64,000 nt of DNA from an uncultured Bacilli bacterium. GTDB taxonomy: Bacteria; Bacillota_I; Bacilli_A; RF39; UBA660. The position numbers were made by a program, and so were the translations under genes. Of this stretch, positions 59,521 through 64,000 are shown in pieces; position 1 is the stretch's first letter; each line of letters begins with the position of its first letter. The DNA lies in contig CAKORR010000004.1 in the NCBI GenBank assembly GCA_934101595.1, positions 62,001 to 126,000 on the forward strand, written 5' to 3'. A model generated the notes under the pieces. The model was given only the letters and a program-made list of their open reading frames with translations. It was not told where the DNA came from and searched no databases.

Positions 59521-60051
59521 ATGAACGATACAGAAAGTAAAATGAAGAAAACTATTGAAAATATGGATGCTAGATTGCTTAACATAAGGGCAGGTAGAGC
59601 CAATCCAGCAATGTTAAATGGTATTAACGCTAATTACTATGGAGCATCAACACCTATTCAAAGTTTAGCAAATATTACGGTTCCAGAAGCTCGCCAACTA
59701 ATGGTTAAGCCTTTTGATCGTGGAGCCTTAAAGGATATTGAAAAAGCCATAAGTGAGGCTAATATTGGGCTTACTCCAATTAATAACGGTGAAATGATTA
59801 TTTTAAATATTCCTGAACTTACTGAGGATAGACGTAGAGATTATGTAAAACAAGCCAAGGCTTTAGCCGAAGAAACTAAAGTGGCTTTAAGGAATATTAG
59901 ACAAGATGCTAATAATGCTATAAAGAAGGAAGAATATCCAGAGGATGAAGAAAAATTATATCTTTTGGATGTTCAAGATCTTATTAATAAATATAATAAA
60001 ATAGTAGATGAGAAGCTTAAAGAAAAAGAAGATGAATTAATGTCAATTTAG
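59521..60051 (+). CDS. frr: Ribosome recycling factor
   Basis: 176 residues, slightly shorter than the usual 185. Family blocks NIRAGRANPAML, YYGASTPIQSLA, RGALKDIEKAI, LTEDRRRDYVKQAK and VALRNIRQDANNAIKK are intact. With EF-G it splits post-termination ribosomes. AAGGAG lies before the ATG. Ends in a terminator whose left arm covers the last codons. Confidence 0.96.
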   Translation: MNDTESKMKKTIENMDARLLNIRAGRANPAMLNGINANYYGASTPIQSLANITVPEARQLMVKPFDRGALKDIEKAISEANIGLTPINNGEMIILNIPELTEDRRRDYVKQAKALAEETKVALRNIRQDANNAIKKEEYPEDEEKLYLLDVQDLINKYNKIVDEKLKEKEDELMSI

Positions 60052-60066
60052 ACATTAATTTTTTTT
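60035..60066 (+). terminator. Terminator after frr
   Basis: AATTAATGTC, loop, GACATTAATT, T6. Confidence 0.85.
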
Positions 60067-60093
60067 GCTTAATTATGCTTTTTTAGATATAAT
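60065..60093 (+). promoter_or_regulatory. Promoter of deoD
   Basis: TTGCTT at 60065-60070, 17-base spacer, TATAAT at 60088-60093. Confidence 0.7.
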
Positions 60094-60115
60094 GTTTATA
60101 AGATAGAGGTGTTTT

Positions 60116-60832
60116 ATGAAAGCAATTCATATAAGTTGTGAAAAAGAAGAAATTTCGCCATTAGTTTTAATGCCGGGAGATCCTTTACGAGCAAAATATA
60201 TAGCTCAAAAATTTCTTGTGAATCCAAAATTAATAAATAAGGTTAGAAATATGTATGGTTATACAGGATATTATAAAGATAAGCTAATTACGGTCATGTC
60301 CTCAGGCATGGGAATGCCATCAATGATGATATATGCAAGTGAGTTATTTAAATTTTATGATGTAAAAAAAATAATAAGAATTGGTACTTGTGGAGCTGGT
60401 AATAAAGATGAGCATCTGTTAGATGTTGTAGTTGGTAATAAGTTTTATACTAGTTCTAACTTCTCTCTATCTTTAACGGGAGAACTTATATCTACGCTTG
60501 CTCCAAGTGAAAACTTATTAAATAATATATTATCTTCTGCTTCAGAGAACAATAAAAAAGTAGTTTTAGGAACAATAGTTACGATGGATGTATTTGGACC
60601 ATATGCTACAGAAAAAGCCAAGAAAATATTAATACCTGATGGACTAAACGTAGTGGGAGAAGAAATGGAAGGCTTTGGATTAATGGCAGTGGCAAAGCTT
60701 TATAATAAAGAAGCTTGTTGTATTGCTACTATTTCTGATAGTGAGTATATATCCGAGGTTGTTTCTAATGAGGATAGAGAAACATCTCTAGATGATATGA
60801 TAAAAATAGCGTTAGATGCAATTATTAAATAA
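60116..60832 (+). CDS. deoD: Purine-nucleoside phosphorylase, hexameric type
   Basis: 238 residues. Phosphate- and purine-site blocks are visible: MPGDPLRAKYIA, RIGTCGAG, GEEMEGFGLMAVA and TISDSEY. Splits purine (deoxy)ribonucleosides with phosphate in salvage. GAGGTG upstream of the ATG. Followed by its own spacer and a TATAAT at 60861 for yqeG. Confidence 0.94.
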   Translation: MKAIHISCEKEEISPLVLMPGDPLRAKYIAQKFLVNPKLINKVRNMYGYTGYYKDKLITVMSSGMGMPSMMIYASELFKFYDVKKIIRIGTCGAGNKDEHLLDVVVGNKFYTSSNFSLSLTGELISTLAPSENLLNNILSSASENNKKVVLGTIVTMDVFGPYATEKAKKILIPDGLNVVGEEMEGFGLMAVAKLYNKEACCIATISDSEYISEVVSNEDRETSLDDMIKIALDAIIK

Positions 60833-60883
60833 AATTATTAATAAATAAAAATTAATATGATATAATTAATTGAAGGTGATTAG

Positions 60884-61402
60884 ATGGACTTGTTTATTCC
60901 GGATATTTATGCGAAAAGCATATATGCAATTGATTATAAAAAGCTAAAACAAAGGGGTATAAAATGTTTACTATTTGATTTAGATAACACCCTTGTTCCA
61001 TATAATAAGAGTTTACCATCTAAAGAAGTAAAAGATTTATTTTTAAGGTTAGAAGAAGATTTTAAAGTAATAATTATGTCTAATAGTAATAAAAAAAGAT
61101 TGACTCCTTTTAAAGAAGGGCTTAATGTTGATACCGCATACAGTTCAATGAAGCCATTAAAGAAAAAATATAAAAAAATAATGACACTTTATGAATTTAA
61201 GGACACGGAGATTGCTGCTATTGGTGATCAATTGTTAACGGATATATTTGGAGCAAATCGAAATAATATCACTTCGATATTAATTAATCCTATTAATGAT
61301 ATTGAACCAATAACAACAAGATTTAATCGCTTTTTCGAAAGGATTATTTATAAAAAGCTATTAAAAAAGGGTATTTTGGAAAAAGGAAAATATTATGAGT
61401 AA
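60884..61402 (+). CDS. yqeG: YqeG-family HAD phosphatase
   Basis: 172 residues. The HAD nucleophile motif is in FDLDNTLVPYN, motif II in IMSNSNKKR, and motif IV AIGDQLLTDIFGAN. Classified as HAD-IIIA, next to yqeH as in B. subtilis. AAGGTG before the ATG. In Bacillus its role is not settled. Overlaps yqeH by eight bases. Confidence 0.93.
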   Translation: MDLFIPDIYAKSIYAIDYKKLKQRGIKCLLFDLDNTLVPYNKSLPSKEVKDLFLRLEEDFKVIIMSNSNKKRLTPFKEGLNVDTAYSSMKPLKKKYKKIMTLYEFKDTEIAAIGDQLLTDIFGANRNNITSILINPINDIEPITTRFNRFFERIIYKKLLKKGILEKGKYYE

Positions 61403-62357
61403 AAAGTGTTTAGGATGTGGTTCAGAACTACAAAATACTGATATAAATGCAATTGGATATGTTAAAAATCTTTCATTTGATAGATGCGAAAGGTGTTTTC
61501 GCCAAGATAACTATAATGAGACGGTGGAAGTAACTTTAAAGTACAGTAATGATGATATTTTAAATAAAATTAATAACTTTAAGGGATTAGTTTTTTTTCT
61601 TGTTGATTTTATTACTTTAACTGATGAAGTGTTTTCAACCTATCATAAAATTAATGACCCAAAAATTTTAATAGTAAATAAAAGTGATATAATATTTAGA
61701 TATATAAAAAAAGAATCAATAAGAAAATTTATTAAAGAAAAATATAATGTTTTAGAAGATATAATTTTTGTAAGTTCTCTAAATAATAAAAATATTGAGC
61801 ATATTAAAAATATAGTTTTAGAAAATAAAAAAGTATGTTTCGCAGGGTATAGTAACGTTGGTAAAAGTACCTTTTTAAAAAAGTTAGCTAAACTTTTTTC
61901 TAAAGGCCTTCTATTAACAACCAGCAATACAATTAATACTACGACTGACTTTATAGAATTTGAAATTGGAAAGACACTTTGTATGGATACTCCTGGTTTT
62001 AATTTTAATAATAAGTCTTTAACAAATAAATTATTAAAAAAAGCTAACCCTAAAAAAGTGATAAAACCAATTATAATTCAAGCCAAAGATAACGATATTA
62101 TTTCAATAGGTGATGAAATATTTATTAATGTTTTAAAAAAATGCAATCTTGTTTTTTATATGTCAAATAGTCTTGTTATAAAAAAAATTTACAATAAAAA
62201 TATTCATTTTATAACGGAAGTAAATATTACTGATGAATGTGATTTAATTTTAAAAGGAGTCGGCTTTATAAATATTAAAAGTAAAACAAAAGTTAAATTG
62301 AATATAAGTAATGATGATATTTTAGTGCGTGATTCGATGTTTGGATGGGGTAAATAA
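61395..62357 (+). CDS. yqeH: YqeH-type circularly permuted GTPase (ribosome assembly)
   Basis: 320 residues, shorter than the usual 360. N-terminal zinc finger (CLGCGSELQ, CERCFRQDN), then the permuted G domain: G4-like NKSD, then FAGYSNVGKST as G1, DTPGF as G3. The C-terminal beta domain is reduced. Needed for 30S biogenesis. Translationally overlapping with yqeG and with mutL (TAATG). Confidence 0.92.
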   Translation: MSKKCLGCGSELQNTDINAIGYVKNLSFDRCERCFRQDNYNETVEVTLKYSNDDILNKINNFKGLVFFLVDFITLTDEVFSTYHKINDPKILIVNKSDIIFRYIKKESIRKFIKEKYNVLEDIIFVSSLNNKNIEHIKNIVLENKKVCFAGYSNVGKSTFLKKLAKLFSKGLLLTTSNTINTTTDFIEFEIGKTLCMDTPGFNFNNKSLTNKLLKKANPKKVIKPIIIQAKDNDIISIGDEIFINVLKKCNLVFYMSNSLVIKKIYNKNIHFITEVNITDECDLILKGVGFINIKSKTKVKLNISNDDILVRDSMFGWGK

Positions 62358-64000
62358 TGAGTACAATTAGGGTTATGAATGAAAATCTTGCCAATAAAAT
62401 TGCGGCAGGTGAAGTTATTGAAAAGTGTTCTTCGATTGTTAAAGAATTAGTTGAAAATAGTATTGATGCCAAGGCTAATAATATAAAAATTGTTCTTTTG
62501 AATGGTGGAATTAATAAAGTTCAAGTTATTGATGACGGAATAGGTATGGATGAAGAAGATGCTAAATTGGCTTTTTTACGTCATGCTACAAGTAAAATAT
62601 ATAAGGATGATGACTTGTTTTTTATTAATACATTAGGCTTTAGAGGTGAAGCACTTCCATCTATTGCAAGTGTTTCGGAAGTTGTTCTTAAAACATGTAA
62701 AAACGACATAGGAACTCTTGTTCATATTAAAGGCGGAGAAATAAAAGAGGTCTTAAAAAGTGATGCTAGAGTAGGCACAAGTATTACAGTTACCAATCTT
62801 TTTTATAATACTCCGGCAAGATTAAAATACTTAAAAAGCGAAAATACAGAATTAAATAATTGTGTCATGCTAATCGAAAGACTTGCCTTAAGTAATGTAA
62901 AAATAGCATTTACTCTAATAAATAACGACACAGAAATTTTAAAAACATCTGGTAGTGGAGATTTACTTAAAACTATTCATGAACTATATGGCTTAAATAT
63001 TTCTAAAAATATGCTTTTTATTAAGGATAGCAATGATGACTTTGATATATTTGGCTATGTTGGTAAACCAGAAGTTTTGAAGTCAAATCGTAACCATATG
63101 ATTACATTCGTAAATGGAAGAGTGGTAAGAAATAGTGAAATTAATAAAGCTATTAATGATGCATATTATACATATAAACCCGATACTAAATTTCCGGTTG
63201 CGGTCATTAATATATATACTGATCCAACTCTTGTTGATGTAAATATTCATCCCACAAAGCAAGATGTAAAAATGAGTAAAATGTCCGAGCTTACCGATTT
63301 AATTCTTAATAATATTAAAAAAGCTCTTTATAGCACTCTTTTAATTCCTGATGTTAGTCCTATGGAAGTTAGAGGATATGATGATATCGATATTGAAAAT
63401 ATAGAGTTAAAAGAAGAAAACCAAAATTATCAAACATCACTTGATTTTTCTTATCAGGATACTAGTGTTACAAATGATACGAAAGAACTAATTGTTAATG
63501 AAAGTATGAAAAAATTAGTTTTATATCCAATCGGAGTTGCACATGGTACTTATATAATTGCTGAAAATGAAGATGGCCTTTATTTGATAGATCAACATGC
63601 TGCTCAAGAAAGAGTTAATTATGAACGTTATTTAAAATTCTTAAAGGAAGAAAATGTATATCAAACGGCGATGCTTTTTCCGATTAAACTTGAATATTCA
63701 TCTAGTGAAGCTTTAAAAATAAAGGAACATTTTTCATTTATAAAATCTCTTGGATTTGATATTGTGGAATTTGGGTATAATACATTTCTTATAAAGGCTC
63801 ATCCTTCTTGGTTAAATAAAGACTATGAAGAAGAAAGTATAAGAAAAATCATGGATATAATAATTGAAACTGGAACTAATTTTGATCGTATTAAATTTAA
63901 TGATCATTTAGCTAAAACTCTTGCTTGTAAAATGAGTATTAAAGCAAATATGCATATAAGCAATGAGGCCATAACAGAATTATTGAATGAACTTGTTTTG
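62357..64000 (+). CDS. mutL: DNA mismatch repair protein MutL (3' partial)
   Basis: The first 548 codons, running off the window. GHKL ATPase motifs: NKIAAGEVIEKCSSIVKELVEN near the start, DDGIGM, ATSKI and RGEALPSIASV. The transducer domain has FVNGRVVRN and DVNIHPTKQDV. After a short linker the C-terminal dimerisation/endonuclease domain has DQHAAQE (DQHAxxExxxxE motif) from residue 412. So this is the endonuclease-type MutL of bacteria without MutH. mutS is not in view upstream. Start overlaps the yqeH stop. Confidence 0.95.
   Translation, partial: MSTIRVMNENLANKIAAGEVIEKCSSIVKELVENSIDAKANNIKIVLLNGGINKVQVIDDGIGMDEEDAKLAFLRHATSKIYKDDDLFFINTLGFRGEALPSIASVSEVVLKTCKNDIGTLVHIKGGEIKEVLKSDARVGTSITVTNLFYNTPARLKYLKSENTELNNCVMLIERLALSNVKIAFTLINNDTEILKTSGSGDLLKTIHELYGLNISKNMLFIKDSNDDFDIFGYVGKPEVLKSNRNHMITFVNGRVVRNSEINKAINDAYYTYKPDTKFPVAVINIYTDPTLVDVNIHPTKQDVKMSKMSELTDLILNNIKKALYSTLLIPDVSPMEVRGYDDIDIENIELKEENQNYQTSLDFSYQDTSVTNDTKELIVNESMKKLVLYPIGVAHGTYIIAENEDGLYLIDQHAAQERVNYERYLKFLKEENVYQTAMLFPIKLEYSSSEALKIKEHFSFIKSLGFDIVEFGYNTFLIKAHPSWLNKDYEEESIRKIMDIIIETGTNFDRIKFNDHLAKTLACKMSIKANMHISNEAITELLNELVL

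Noticed and set aside
1..64000. Genetic code 4 (TGA as Trp)
   Set aside because: TGA ends several clear genes (for example at 7785, 46089, 49427) and Trp is TGG in core genes.
1..64000. CRISPR arrays, rRNA or tRNA genes, insertion sequences
   Set aside because: No regularly spaced repeats, no cloverleaf-like stretches in the gaps and no transposase found by reading.

Overview
The window comes from a strongly AT-rich, Gram-positive-type bacterium. It has both PolC and DnaE replicases, T-box leaders, the rlmN-prpC-prkC-rsgA-rpe block, a SirA-like gene next to yneF, yqeG-yqeH, and peptidoglycan genes. TGA is used as a stop and Trp is TGG, so this is not a code-4 mollicute. I infer a small-genome, gut-type lineage of class Bacilli (RF39-like or Erysipelotrichia/Mollicutes-adjacent). 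That placement is inference.

Region 1 (1-8561) is an accessory operon. It starts with the end of a TGS-domain protein of the RelA/SpoT type, then cysD and a cysN-cysC fusion that together make PAPS. A broken TSUP anion exporter follows, then a PAPS-dependent sulfotransferase, a TrpRS-like class I synthetase paralog, a TrpD-like phosphoribosyltransferase/nucleoside phosphorylase-fold enzyme, a zinc alcohol dehydrogenase and a HAD phosphatase. No sulfate reductase gene is present, so the sulfate appears destined for sulfation of an unknown product.

Region 2 (8562-14743) is a decaying, synthetase-rich segment. It has two tyrosyl-tRNA synthetase genes sharing a 965-bp stretch with no mismatch seen by eye but unrelated 3' ends, only the second behind a T-box. 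Also here are a class I lysyl-tRNA synthetase pseudogene, an XRE-type HTH remnant on the minus strand, a peptidase E gene with an in-frame amber codon, and a small HPr-like remnant.

Region 3 (14498-43214) is mostly core genome: a Val T-box driving an HD hydrolase and valS; sirA-like and yneF; a helicase-associated-domain orphan; an atypical sigma-70 factor; rlmN-prpC-prkC-rsgA-rpe; a reversed rpmB; dnaE; a CFI-box protein; polC; tig; and a wall/division operon murL-murD2-murG-murB-ftsQ followed by queH. The murL-murD2 pair implies D-glutamate enters the peptidoglycan precursor as L-Glu and is then epimerised.

Region 4 (43259-53454) is accessory and surface-oriented. A secreted, C-terminally anchored protein is driven by a promoter with a nine-G tract in its -10/-35 spacer (candidate phase variation). 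Two further anchored paralogs follow. Next is a duplicated gene encoding a C-type-lectin-like/DUF6273-like sensor region fused to a MoxR-type AAA+ ATPase, then a degenerate AAA-like protein and a HExxH/VWA protein. This CLec-MoxR-VWA module is the best candidate for an undescribed system.

Region 5 (53492-64000) is core again: rpsB with an extended C terminus behind a structured leader, tsf, a short attenuator-like leader, two tandem atypical sigma-70 factors, two membrane proteins, frr, deoD, yqeG, yqeH and the first 548 codons of mutL.
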